A stretch of DNA of 64,000 bases from Artemisia argyi. Taxonomy: Eukaryota > Streptophyta > Magnoliopsida > Asterales > Asteraceae. Made by a program: the position numbers and the translations under genes. The notes beneath the pieces were generated by a model. That model was not told where the DNA came from. It saw only the letters and a list, made by a program, of their open reading frames with translations, and did not search any database. Positions 1-11,591 of this stretch are shown here, in pieces. The stretch's first letter is position 1. Every line of letters starts with the position of its first letter. The stretch spans positions 116,476,042 through 116,540,041 of the forward strand of contig CM060704.1 in NCBI GenBank assembly GCA_030686995.1. Direction: 5' to 3'.

Positions 1-731
1 ACTATAAACAAGCAATCATCCTATAATTAACATCTAGGTTTCATTACATCTAAGCAAACACATGATAGATCTAGCCTAGCATGTAGAAATCAAGACAAGC
101 ATAAGATATATTCAAACAACACATAGACATATTGAATGAATTGAAAGAGGACTTATCTCAAATGAACATGAAAGGTTTTAAGGGGTGAAAACCCTTGAAA
201 ATACAATAAAAAACGACCTAGGGTTATTAGGGTTCGGCCCTAGTATTCTCCACACAAGTTCCTCTCTTAATGAATGAAAAATTGAAATGTATATATAGAT
301 TCTGTGGGGTGACGGCGTCAAGAAAAAATTGCTGACGCCGTCATCTCGCCGCCAAATAATTTCTCGGACTGCCTAGATCTGGGTTTGACGCCGTCATATG
401 TACTCCTTATGCAGGCCGTCACCAAAAATACTCTTGACGCCCTTCTCTTGACGCCTTCAGGTTTTCACTGGGTCGTCACGGATTTTACTCCTGACGCCGT
501 CACATTTTTCCTCTTGACGCCGTCAGGTACTGTTCTCAGCATGGAAAATTAAGTCTTTGCCGTTTTCTTCACTTTTATGCTCCAAAATCGTCCAAAATGC
601 TTCCTTTTCCAGAATTCACTCCCAAAGTACCTAAAATCACAAAAGGAACGATTTAGGGTAATATTTGATCAAATAAATTCAATTCCGGGCTTAAATGACC
701 CCTTAAAAGTGGTTCATTTTTTGCCTCATCA
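1..731 (-). repeat. Element A, 3' LTR (partial, cut by window edge)
   Basis: Matches 4888-5607 almost base for base and ends in the same GCCTCATCA. It is the U3-side half of the LTR. About 676 bases of R/U5 side lie to the left of the window. A 14-base duplication of the CTTGACGCC unit near 434-447 is absent from the other copy. Confidence 0.88.
290..525 (-). promoter_or_regulatory. LTR promoter of A (3' copy): TATA box with TGACG-type palindrome cluster
   Basis: On the minus strand a run of imperfect palindromes, TGACGCCGTCA and variants (310-525), lies immediately upstream of a TATATATA box (290-297). TGACG is the core bound by TGA-class bZIP factors in plants. The position (U3, just before TATA) fits an enhancer. 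Binding is inferred. Confidence 0.6.
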
Positions 732-770
732 TATACCCTTACACTTGAGATTTGCTTGTCCTCAAGCAAA
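732..770 (-). other. Polypurine tract and hairpin next to 3' LTR of A
   Basis: Directly inside the LTR the plus strand reads TATACCCTTACACTTGAG, which on the sense (minus) strand is the purine-rich plus-strand primer site. Just beyond lies a perfect 8-bp stem, 751-758 with 763-770, loop TCCT. The same layout, with different stem letters, recurs at 2329, 25533, 26090, 54575, 55130 and 63926. Confidence 0.75.
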
Positions 771-1329
771 TGCGCTTTTGTTCTAATCAAAATACAAGTT
801 AGGGGTCATTTAACACTAATATAAAAGTAATTACAACAAATAATCGTTCCACTAAATACCAAAGACAAGCACGGAGGTCATATACTAGCACCTCACAAAT
901 AGTGTTTAGATACTCACATCTCTCGGGTGTAATAAAGTATATATCACAATATGAAAATGGAAAACATCTCTCACTACCTGTCATAGCAAAATTGATTACC
1001 ATAGGCTTGGGAAAGGATCAAACCTCCACCACATGGCGTAAGCACCTAGGATAAACTATCAAAGAGGTCTTTTAAAGGGTTGTAACGTTAGGTGTAGGGA
1101 TATGGAATACACGGTTTTGTTGGATATAGGCAGTCTTTACTGGTGGCGTGTTAACAATCTTAGTTAATTACATGTACAATATGGCATTGCTAAGTCAAGA
1201 CTAGACTCGACTTAAGCTAATAAATCAAAAATAACAAAAACATAAAATGAACAAAGAATGAAAAGGGATGGTAGTCCGTATGTTTTTCTCTATTCTTTTT
1301 TCTATATATATTTTTTTCTTAATTTTTTC

Positions 1330-1367
<38 letters not shown>

Positions 1368-3210
1368 ATACACTCTTACCTTACCATCCGAAATAATACA
1401 TCATAGGGAATGAAAATTCCCCTTACACTTGAACTTTTACATACTTTACAATAAACTAATCTAATGACTCGAATTAAGAAAATCAAAACACTTGGAGTAC
1501 TTTTAAGATTAACGTACATATGGGGGTAATATAATATGTTCTTCCCCATTACTCCATAACATAAGTACTTTACCCATGAGTCCCAATCGTCCCAAAACAA
1601 TATGTACAAGGATATGACTCGACTTAGCAACCATGTAATCAATTAGATAATTAACTTAGGGTTTAACAAATAACAATAATGCACTAAAAATGAGTGTATA
1701 CACGGAAGGCTAAGGCGATTTGGTTGTACATTTAAGTAGGGTGTAACAAATTCTTCCTTTAAGTAAAATGCTTAAAGTTGGAAACGAAAAGATAGGTCAG
1801 AGGGGTGTACTAGGGGTTTCGTGTACTAAAAATAAGTACAACGCTAATGGTGTGGGAAAAATTAATTGACTTAACTAGCCAAGTAATATGACATAAATGG
1901 TCAAGTAATTATGATACGGGTTTAACACAAGGGTGATCCTAATGCCTCTTATCATGTAGTAAATCCTACTACACGAATGTAGTCTCACTAGCGGTCTCGG
2001 GATGCATCACTAACGCAAGTTCTAGAATCTAAATGCTACCGGTACACTCATAAGCACTAATAGTAAATGTTTTTCCTATCAAATCTAAAGGCGAACCTCA
2101 CATATTTGGGTGGAAAATTTTTTTGAATGGTACGGTTTTGTGCTAGTCATGCAATCTCCTATCCATGAGACGCTTGCTATGGCTAAAGTTTCACTCCTAA
2201 ATGTTGTAAAAAAAATTTAATTTGGCGCTAAAATTGCACTAACAAGTATTTCTCATAGTTTTATTACACATCTACTATCAAACAAACAAACTCAAGCGAA
2301 AGTGTATCTGTAAGGTATCATCATTTTACCCTCCCCTTACACTTAGGATGAACATTGTCCCCAATGTTCAAGTAAAGAATGTAAAAGTGAAATAAGTAAA
2401 AAGAATGAAATCAAATGCTCCCCTGATTCGCTCGGTATGGATAATAAGGTGGCCAGGTTAGATCTTCCTCCAAGAAAATGAACAATCAAAGCTTCCCTAA
2501 TATAAATCATCTTCTTGTCATACATAACCTGTAAAACCTGAGAAAACAGACAAGGCAACCTCGCATAAAATCGGCGGCAATCTACATATGCTAACAAATC
2601 CTAGAAAACAAAATAAGATATAATGCTTGTAGAATGATGTTTGCAGATTTCCTGGAGATTATAAAACTAATAATTCAACAAAAACTTTAAGACTCCATTA
2701 GAAAAACAAAACTGGTAAAATTTCCAGATTTTTACACGTGACGCCGTCAAGAGTAAACTCGTGACGCCGTCAGAAGTGACCTGCAGAAATTCTTATGTTA
2801 AGTTTCTGGAAAATTTCGGGAAAAACTTCGTCCTACTTCATGGAAAATACTGCAAAACATCATTATGACTCGATACAAGCATTTGGCTCTAACAAATACA
2901 AATATACATGTTTACTTAATATTGTGGAGAATCATGATCGGTTTTGTTTCTTAAAAACATATTTGGGGTTTCCCCTTACACTTATCTTTTGCGAAATACC
3001 TTTGGATGAAGTTAAGACTAAGCCAAACAACAAAGTAAAGTATTTCACTATTTTTAGTTTTGAAACATGATCTACCAACAATAAAAATAAAGCATGCATA
3101 CGGAAACAAATAACAAATAAACAAAATAAAAATCACACAAAACATGGGTTGCCTCCCAAGAAGCGCTTTTCTTTATTTACGAGTCTTGTAGCTAGACTCA
3201 AGGTCATGGG
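771..3210. other. Element A interior, no supportable gene
   Basis: About 2.4 kb between the PPT and the coding remnant, AT-rich, with stops in all frames. It holds a 34-base T run (1332-1365), a second hairpin/purine module (2329-2369), and two further TGACGCCGTCA palindromes (2739-2749, 2762-2772), the first preceded by CACGTG. A short minus frame at 2343-2597 (84 codons) matches nothing I know. Confidence 0.55.
2329..2369 (-). other. Internal PPT-like tract with hairpin in A
   Basis: The plus strand shows CCCTCCCCTTACACTTAGG followed by a perfect 8-bp stem, GAACATTG (2350-2357) and CAATGTTC (2362-2369), loop TCCC. It has the same order and spacing as the LTR-adjacent module, but lies 1.6 kb inside the element. 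It may be an internal second-strand priming site or a relic of rearrangement. Confidence 0.6.
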
Positions 3211-4044
3211 TTACGTTTTCCTTTCCCACTTTTGTGCCAAATCAAAACATCTAACCCAATTCTCATCACGCTTGTATTCCGGGCCTAGATTCATGCAACC
3301 CGAATAGTATGTTCGCCTCCTCTCATAATAGGCGTCATCAGTAATTCCATCTTCCTTAACCTCATAGGGTCGAATCTCATCAATTTGTAGATTCTTGATG
3401 CCCTTTAATTCTTCCTTCATGTGAGGCATCATAAAAGTGACCTTCTCTCTCCCATCAGTAAACTGAGCTATCCCCTTCTCATGATCGTAATACATCTTAG
3501 TCTTCTCAACAAAAGGTTGTCCTAGAACCATTTCTCCTAGGTGTGGATCTATAATGCCTCTAACATCTTCTAGGATTACGAAGTCGCATTGATAACTAAA
3601 ATTTCCTATAAAGATGTGTACCCCTTTAACCCTCCTGACGAAATTTCATAGCCTATTAGAGTTGTAAGGGTCTTTTCTAGGGCTTAACCTTTCGTTCATT
3701 ATCCAATTGTAATAGAGCCTAGACATGATATTCATGGGTGCTTTTAAGTCAATGTATGTATGCTCTCTAGACATGTATCCAATCATGCAAGGAATTTTTA
3801 TGCTCCTGAAGTTATGCCTCCTAATCCATGGTGTCTTTCTATATTTTGAGGGGCAAGGGTGTTGTAAAAGGAACCTATGGTAACTCAATTCATCCGGGGT
3901 TGGAGCGAAGTCTGTAAACTCAATTTTCATTTGGAGAGGCTTAATGAATTCCTTAAATGTGTTAACTTCTCTCTTTCTTCTTTTACGCGCTATAAGCCTC
4001 TTGCTAACTTCTAAACAGCGACTCTCTAAATCCATGAAGACCAA
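3211..4044 (-). pseudogene. Broken retropepsin-like frame of element A
   Basis: Two minus frames, 4044-3646 and about 3640-3211, form one interrupted product. The upstream part has a basic region (ARKRRKR, residues about 19-25) and the segment MSREHTYIDLKAPMNIMSRL. The downstream part has DFVILED followed by a hydrophobic stretch and LGQPF, which resembles the C-terminal half of a retropepsin (the LILGRPF-type motif). The catalytic Asp-Thr-Gly is not visible in either piece. A frame change and stops near 3646-3660 separate them. I remember close relatives from Asteraceae non-autonomous elements. It may serve as a degenerate protease or have no function. Confidence 0.6.
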
Positions 4045-4176
4045 ACTAGTACAAACAAAAACACGAAGAAATAAGATAGACTAAAGAGAACCTAAAAATA
4101 AAAATAAAATCCTACTAGAAAGGAATCTAGCAAGTAGACCTAATAAAAAGAGATTCTAACCTAGACAATAACTATT

Positions 4177-4194
4177 CCCCGGGCTGCGGTGCCA
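4177..4194 (-). other. Primer-binding site of A
   Basis: The minus strand reads TGGCACCGCAGCCCGGGG six bases inside the LTR end. It is a variant of the TGGCGCCGCTGCCGGGGA site used by C and D. The first bases pair with a tRNA ending GGCGCCA (Asp-like), with one mismatch here. Confidence 0.7.
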
Positions 4195-4200
4195 AAAACT

Positions 4201-5607
4201 TGATGCGTAGGGATTGCACCAGGCTTTACCTCTCGAGGGATCTCGAGAAGCTTACAACCCCCACCAGGCAGTGTATCTGATCGATGTAGTATAATATAAT
4301 GACAAGTACCGGGGGATTGATCGTTCAGCTAGGAATAGTATCGCTAGGATTAGAAAACCTAAAGACTAGGTCTAGAGATGAGGGATGATTCTTTTTGTAT
4401 TTTTTAGTTTTTATAAAAAGCAAGTAAAAATCTCGGTTTTGAAGGAGTTGGGCGGAATTAGTTGCTAGTCAACTAACCCAATAACTAAAATGCAATCAAA
4501 ATAAAATACTAGAAATGAAAATAAACTAAATTAACTATAGGTGTGAGCAATATATGGGAGAATTGTGTTTACTTAGGTTTCACTACTCCCTAGATATCTT
4601 TTACAGGTTAATTACTTGTTATAGTTGCGTGGATGACGGATTGTATTCCTTAATACCATTCATGGGGTGGCGTACTTACTTCCCCAATCCTATAAGCGCC
4701 TACTTCACTACTATGTCGAGCTGGCTAAGAAGCTCCTAACATGGGATCACTAGAATTTGCTCATGCATTAAATACAACCAATAAAACCTAGTACACATCG
4801 GTTCATGTTTCTTAAGACGTTCAAGCATGTTACGCAATGGAGATCTGCCAGTTTTCTTAAGCCTAACATTGAAATCATTCATCCATTACAACTATAAACA
4901 AGCAATCAACCTATAATTAACATCTAGGTTTCATTACATCTAAGCAAACACATGATAGATCTAGCCTAGCATGTAGAAATCAAGACAAGCATAAGATATA
5001 TTCAAACAACACATAGACATATTGAATGAATTGAAAGAGGACTTATCTCAATTGAACATAAAAGGTTTTAAGGGGTGAAAACCCTTGAAAATACAGTAAA
5101 AACGACCTAGGGTAATTAGGGTTCGGCCCTAGTATTCTCCACACAAGTTCCTCTCTTAATGAATGAAAAGTAGAAAAGTATATATAGATTCTGTGGGGTG
5201 ACGGCGTCAAGAACAAATTGCTGACGCCGTCATCTCGCCGCCAAATAATTTCTCGAACTGCCTAGATCTGGGTTTGACGCCGTCATGTGTACTCCTTATG
5301 CAGGCCGTCACCAAAAATACTCTTGACGCCTTCAGGTTTTCACTGGGTCGTCACGGATTTTACTCCTGACGCCGTCACATTTTTCCTCTTGACGCCGTCA
5401 GGTACTGTTCTCAGCATGGAAAATTAAGTCTTTGCCGTTTTCTGCACTTTTATGCTCCAAAAACATCCAAAATGCTTCCTTTTTCCAGAATTCACTCCCA
5501 AAGTACCTAAAATCACAAAAGGAACGATTTAGGGTAATATTTGATCAAATAAATTCAATTCCGGGCTTAAATGACCCCTTAAAAGTGGTTCATTTTTCGC
5601 CTCATCA
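4201..5607 (-). repeat. Element A, 5' LTR (1407 bp)
   Basis: Starts TGATGCGTAGG and ends GCCTCATCA. The ends are inverted copies of each other. It matches 1-731 and the solo LTR at 40508-41928. Sense is minus, so U3 is on the right. Confidence 0.88.
5179..5400 (-). promoter_or_regulatory. LTR promoter of A (5' copy): TATA box with TGACG palindrome cluster
   Basis: TATATATA at 5179-5186, preceded on the minus strand by the palindrome cluster 5199-5400, with about seven TGACG/CGTCA units. This is the copy that would drive the element's own RNA. Confidence 0.6.
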
Positions 5608-5877
5608 CTCTTAATCATTGTCGATAATTCGTACAACTCGGAATATGTGAGCCTATTGGGGCATACATGTATACACTAAAGAATATGCATTTATTAATAT
5701 AAGTAATATATTAAACATTATATGTTAATTATATTATGTCATGGAATGTTTAAAGGGTCAAAGATGGAAAAGAATTATTTACTTGGAGTTTAAATTAAAA
5801 AAATTAACATATAATGTATATATTAATCATCTTAAGGATATAAACACAAAGCTAGAATATTCTAGTAGGGGGGAGAG
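5608..5877. other. Unassigned flank of A, possibly 3' end of a Copia interior
   Basis: Noncoding AT-rich DNA ending in the purine run GTAGGGGGGAGAG. If the next feature is a Copia 3' LTR, this is what remains of its interior. I see no RNase H motif. Confidence 0.3.
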
Positions 5878-6412
5878 TGTCGAATTTTATAACTTGAGGA
5901 GTGTTAGACTCAAACTTAGTGAGCAAGATTTGAGACTATATATACACCCCTCGGTGCATAACTCTCACGACACACATTAGAATAAAACCTAAGAATTGTC
6001 ATTCTTTTCCTGTGACTCACGTACAAATTAATAAACCAAAACCATAAAGTAAAGGTTGACTTTTTCCTTTTCTATTTGTTTCATACGGTAGTAAAGAAAA
6101 GTTGTACGTTTAGCTTGTTTCGTTTGACGCAAGCTACTAACAACAAGTGTCACACATGTTTCGTTCGTGACGTGTACTAGCATACGCATATTCTCGTGAA
6201 GTATATGTATGCAACGATAGAGATAACCTACTTTGGTTATTAGTGTTTCGATCCTTGTTAATTCAAGATTCAAGATTAAAGATTTGGTGTTTATCTATTT
6301 TTCAATAGATTCGAGGTTAGTATTTAATGTGTTTTAATTCATAACATTAAACATGGATCAATCCGCTGCGTATTCGTGGTATTGATTGTTTAATCAATAT
6401 GAATTCTCAACA
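5878..6412 (+). repeat. Probable Copia-type 3' LTR
   Basis: A purine run ending at 5877 is followed by TGTCGAATTTT, and the stretch ends AATTCTCAACA. This gives TG...CA with imperfect terminal inverted repeats over 535 bp, a usual Copia size. A TATATATA-like box sits at about 5937-5944. No second copy is in the window, so the boundaries rest on ends and PPT alone. Confidence 0.45.
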
Positions 6413-6737
6413 ACGATATGCAGGAGTGTCAAAAAGAGCCTATTATAGTACCCCCCCCCCCCCCCTCAGGTTGATTCTTACCAAGATACACCTCCTAGTA
6501 ATAAAGATTATACAGATCCTGGGTTTGAGACTGGAGGAAAGTAACCTAGTGGTCGTGTTTATGGTTCTGGCTCGCGCAATTATTAACAAATGTTGGTCTA
6601 TTACATTTTTCAAATCTTATTAAAGAATGTTCTTATCTCTGTAGTTTTTGTTTACCAAACATACCAAGAAATTCACTGTCAATGCTCTAGTAACACAAAC
6701 ATGACAAACTCCACTTGTTGTTCACAACTTGTGTACT
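6413..6737. other. Unassigned DNA with a C15 run
   Basis: About 325 bases with no gene seen. A homopolymer of 15 C lies at 6451-6465. Confidence 0.5.
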
Positions 6738-6742
6738 TTATT

Positions 6743-9700
6743 TGTAACACCCCAACCTGATAAGGGTAGAAGTACTACATTATGGTGACATATCAGAGCA
6801 TATACAGACATACAACATAAGTAATACAAAATAATTCTAAAGGTTACAAAAGAATAATCTGAAATACAAGGTTACAAAAGAACAACAATGAAATACTAAG
6901 TCTGAAATGCAAAATCTCTTCTAGTCATCTCTAATCCAGAATATAGCTATCAGGGTAAAATCCAACTAAGCACTTAAGCACTCTTCACTCATATCCCAGC
7001 TTCCCTCTAAAACCTGCCGCGGGAAAAGAAACGCGGATGAGCTTAAAAAGCTCAGTGAACATATATAAACAAATGAAAACTAATAAACAAGGAAAACACA
7101 ATTGAATGTGAAACGAATCCAAGCAACCTGCTGAGACAAAGGTTAAGGAATATGGAACATATGGTAGGACTAACAGAATATAATCAACGGAAATATGAAT
7201 ACGGAATGTCAAACAAATTAAAGGAAAATGAAACAGGAATGAGAAAAACAAAGTATGTTGCATTGGGTAAGTATCATAAAGTATAATATGAATGTAGTGT
7301 AAAGGTAAAGATTAAGTTTAGGTTTAGGTTATTCAGTATTTCAACCACGTGCCCAGATCATATCAAATCATACCATACGTAGCCTCATATGAAATCCAGA
7401 GGGGAGGCCTCAGAATATCAGATGTAATCAGAGGGGTGACCTCAATGAGTTGTGAAGGACGTGTATTGCACACACAGCCACATTCACCAGATAACAGATG
7501 ACATATAACAGATAACAGATCTAGGATGCACCCATACGCCCACACAGAAGTCAGTTGGCCATAATAAATAAATAAAGCGAGCATATCATATAACAAAAGG
7601 GGACGGTGTGGAAAATCACTCGACCACACTGGAGTCATAACATCGGTGCATCAATGCTATGGACATGGAACCCCCATGCCTAGTGATAGCCCGGGTCTCA
7701 TGCTGAATAGGTCAAAGGTAATTCAAAAGGTTCATATCATACATATTCAAATATTAAAAGGGTATCATAGCAGTGGCATAGGGAATCTTAAACAAATAAA
7801 AGTTCGTATCAATGGTTCAAGGTTTACAAGTATGAAAATGTTATAAGAAACTTATTCGGAAAACTTAGCAATTCATTTTAAAACATGGTTATCATAAAAG
7901 TATTTCCTTAAAACATTTTTGACAAAAGTTATTTAAACCTCCATTTAGAAACAGACATGTTGTCATATTTTCATAAATTAGTTCAAATAGTTTTATCTCA
8001 TATTTCCCAGTTATGTTTTCAATAAGAGTTTTCAGACAAACATAATATCAATGAACCAATGTGTCTAAGCAAAAAATCTTTTCTTCTAAGATGTCAGATG
8101 TACCAAGGTAAGAAATCATAATAGTGGTAGGGAAATGGAACATAGTCATGAGAAGGCAAATTCAAAGTTTGGCAAATGTCTAAGTCATCAGAATATCAAA
8201 GGTTCATAATCAAGAGTTCACAATTAAATGGTTCAAAGTTTCATAGCAAAGGTTCTAAAAAATAATCCTTTAATAATGGCTTTCATAAAAGTGATCATTA
8301 ATAACGGTTTTCATAAATATAGTCTTTAAAAGTAGTTTTCATAAAAGTTAGTAAAATTTCATATAAAAGTGGTATCGCATCGTGCTCATAAACATCATTT
8401 TAAAAATAGTTTTTCTCAAAACATTTTCATGATATAATTAAAAAAGGTTTTCACATCCAGTTACAATATCAAATGAACCTTCAAATTATCAAGGGATTCG
8501 AATATTCATGTCACAAGATAACGGACGAATTATATCAAATATCAAGGGGACAATAGCAAAGGTTCAAAGGAATCATATCAAGATAAAGAATTATAATAAA
8601 GGATCAAAAGTCATGAGAAACCTTATAAGAAAGGTCAGAATATATGTACCTCAATCCTTCTTCACAGAACCTAGATGAATTAAAAGTAGAGAATTATTCA
8701 ATAGTTCATTTTAAATTCAGATTACTCCTTTTAGGTTTCTTTCCATTTTTAGAAACTTGTCAAATATATTAAGTTTCCAGATTTAGTAATTTAACTATTT
8801 ATGATTATAATTAACAATTAAATATGTTTAAATGCTTAAATGATCAAAGTTATAGATTAGAGTTTAATTATGACAATTTATAATAGTTTAGGGTTCAAAA
8901 TGTCAATATTACAAGTTTAGGGTCTAAAACATAAATTATCAAAATTAAATATTAAAAAGTCAAATAAAATTATTTTAAGTTTATTTTCATAAATTTATAT
9001 TAAGATAATTATTTTGGACCCCGTCGTTAACATTTTATATAATTTATTAACGTACCCACGATCTTAATATTTATGCCGCGACGAGCCAAGATTTTTATAA
9101 AATCATATAAGACTCGTTTAATTTAGTTTAGACACCAAAACAAACTGAGACCCATTTATACACTAAACCTATTCGGCCGATGAACTCGACACACACATAA
9201 TAAAACTTATGAGACAATACACCCTACGTCTAACTACTAAATGAACCACAAACAAACCAAACTGAACCAATATATGACCAACCCTTTCTGCCCTTTTTCC
9301 CAAAACAGTTTGTACGCATGCTTCTAGCCTTGAATAACCCACGAAACTCACACACAAATACACCATTTGACAATAACCATACTGAACCATGAACATGCAA
9401 TAACTAGACCAATCATAAACCACGCTTGGCCATGTCTAGCTCTCGTTACACACTCATTTTTTTATATACGAAAAATAGCATGCATGCAACTCTTATATTT
9501 ATTTATTTTAGAATCAATAAAATGGAACTGAAGCAATACGCATGCAACCTTTATTCATTTTATTTTTAAGTTGACCCAAAACAATTTAAGCATGTGTTTT
9601 TATTTCAGCTCGAATAAGATAGAACCCAAACAGATTTATATCGTGTATGAAATGATAGATCAAAACATACGCACCCATGAGTCTCATACAAAACGTATAG

Positions 9701-9831
9701 ATCGAAATAGATAGGTCTCAAGATCGTTATTCATGTATGTCCTTTTATCATTTCCTGTGAGTTTATTTTATGATTTGTTGCATGGATTCATTAGCCGATT
9801 CATTTCGTTTATCATTCACTGATTATGCGTG

Positions 9832-9916
<85 letters not shown>

Positions 9917-10829
9917 TTAAATGGAATGAATGAATCAAGAGGTGATATAGGTACCCTTGATGTGCGACTGGAATGAGAAAAACGAGAACTAACGGACCAA
10001 CGACAAGTCGAAACCAAGCAATTCCAACCCTCGAATCTGATATATAAACCACGACCAACACCACCACTTTCGAACCAATAAGGACCACGATCAAAACCCT
10101 TCACCAGTCTTCTTGTCGTTCACCTTTGTAACTGATTTTCCAGAGTTCGAATCAAAGGTACCAAAGCAGCCGAATATTGTTTGTTAACTAGGGTTTCATG
10201 TGGGGATAAAAGGTGTGTGATTGGTTCAAGAATGAGGGGAGAATAATTATGCCGTCACTTTTTAGTTTAGGGTTAACTGTGTGTTTTGAATGTGTGTTAT
10301 ACAGTTTGTATAATGAGAAGAGAGGGGGAGAATATCCTGGGATAGTTGGCCGAGCAAAAAGGGAAGGTCCAAGACCAAATCAATTTTCAAATCTTTGAAA
10401 TGTAGCTAGTCTTTATTCAAGTTAAATGTTGGTACAAGTTTCTTAAATATTTTTGGTTCATGTTGTGACTTTTAGTCGTGTTATATTCTTAGCTAGGAAC
10501 AATATGTTGTGTACAATATTTATTTCATTTCAGTCCTTATATGACCCTTTACATGTGATACTATTTCTAGGAGCAAAATGAGAGTTGACTTTATATATTC
10601 AATGAATTATAGACTATGAAATTTGTAATTCTTAAATTATAAAATTCAAATACTTATGTTATGTTCGGGATCAAATATTTGGTGACAATGTGGATTAAGT
10701 TATGATAATTATTTTATAACTTAGATTAAATGCATTTTAATGAGCTTGGAATGTTATACATATTTTATAATTTCAAAATTAGAAGGGTAAAATAGTCACT
10801 ACACAAGTTTTAGATTTTAGGGTTTTACA
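6743..10829 (-). mobile_element. Solo LTR, Tekay/Del-like, TSD TTATT
   Basis: Begins TGTAACACCCC and ends GGGTTTTACA. The five bases before (6738-6742) and after (10830-10834) are both TTATT, so this is a 4.09-kb solo LTR left by LTR-LTR recombination. The GGGTGTTACA end on the minus strand and the AGCTTTTTAAGCTCA segment about 300 bp inside match the layout of the plus-strand LTR at 17415-20564, so the sense is minus. It has no coding capacity. Confidence 0.8.
9839..9912. repeat. AT dinucleotide microsatellite
   Basis: About 37 AT units without interruption, inside the solo LTR. It is preceded by GTGTATGTGTAT, a likely source of the expansion. Confidence 0.95.
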
Positions 10830-10834
10830 TTATT

Positions 10835-11591
10835 TCTGTGATGACATGACATACAATGCAACCACAGGGCATGCGAACTAATTAAGTATCCAAGAATTTC
10901 TACAACCAAAAACTGTTATCACTGTTTCTAACAAACCATATCTAGCTTGATTACAAACTCATTAACTAGGCCGCACATCATAACTTTTTAAGAATCACGA
11001 ACTGTTGGTTCGCCAGGCAACTCTAACGGGGAGTCCAATTTGGATCCGATGCGACCCTTCGCGAAGGACCGCACTCCAGGCTCATCACTTTTTAAGTATA
11101 AACAATAATAGCTCTAATACCTATGCCTTTAAAACAATTTATAAATTCCAATGTTTGCTTTTGAGCCTTGGCAAAAGAAAGAAGAATCCATGCACAAGAT
11201 ACACGATGGTTATTGAGGAAAAATAGGCTTAAATTAACTTAAAACAACCTCGAGATAAGGTTAACCTCACCTACATCATCCAAGAAGCTAGAGAGATTTG
11301 GGGATCAATCATCGCCACTAAGAACCAAAAGCAGGTTACCAAAAACAACTTTGGAATGAAATGTTAAATAAATGACCAACTCTAACTTTAGTCATTTTGT
11401 TACAACTAATTAGAAAGTAAAATTAGTACTAAAATCTTTCAAATATGAAAGATAAGTACAGAAATTTCTAAGTATGAAACATACATTACCTTAACCTCTA
11501 CTTCTTGTTGTAACATAATCTCTATCAAAAAATTTCAACTCCTCCATTCTTTTACTCAAATTGTTGCTCGTGTTTTGTTCCTATAACCCTA
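10835..11591. other. Unassigned low-copy-looking DNA
   Basis: No repeat match elsewhere in the window and no supportable gene. It may be flanking DNA of the gene fragment that follows, or its lost downstream exons. Confidence 0.4.

Larger units (their letters stand above)
1..5607 (-). mobile_element. Element A: non-autonomous LTR retrotransposon, left end outside window
   Basis: Two copies of one LTR (1-731 and 4201-5607) flank a 3.5-kb interior. The element reads on the minus strand: the PBS lies left of the right LTR (4177-4194) and a purine tract lies right of the left LTR (732-745, minus). The LTR has the ends TGATG...CATCA. The interior has only a broken retropepsin-like frame and no RT or integrase, so it would need proteins from another element. 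The copies differ at perhaps 3-5% of sites by eye, plus a small indel. The left TSD cannot be checked because the left LTR is cut by the window edge. Confidence 0.85.

Noticed and set aside
310..525. CRISPR-like array of short repeats
   Set aside because: Repeats are 11 bases with irregular spacing, in a plant LTR. Better explained as factor-binding palindromes.
1332..1365. T34 run as the poly(A) tail of a retrocopy or LINE on the minus strand
   Set aside because: No target duplication or coding remnant adjoins it. It lies inside the interior of element A.
5741..5980. Small plus-strand frame of 79 codons
   Set aside because: It runs across the purine tract and into the probable Copia LTR, with no domain and no conservation test available.
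10037..10060. TATATAAA on the plus strand suggesting the 6743-10829 LTR reads plus
   Set aside because: The GGGTGTTACA end and the ordered internal words both fit minus sense. AT-rich DNA gives TATA words by chance.
9816..10094. Minus-strand frame with a long Ile-Tyr repeat
   Set aside because: It is the translation of the AT microsatellite, which has no stop in some frames. The same applies to 12653-12934 (plus).
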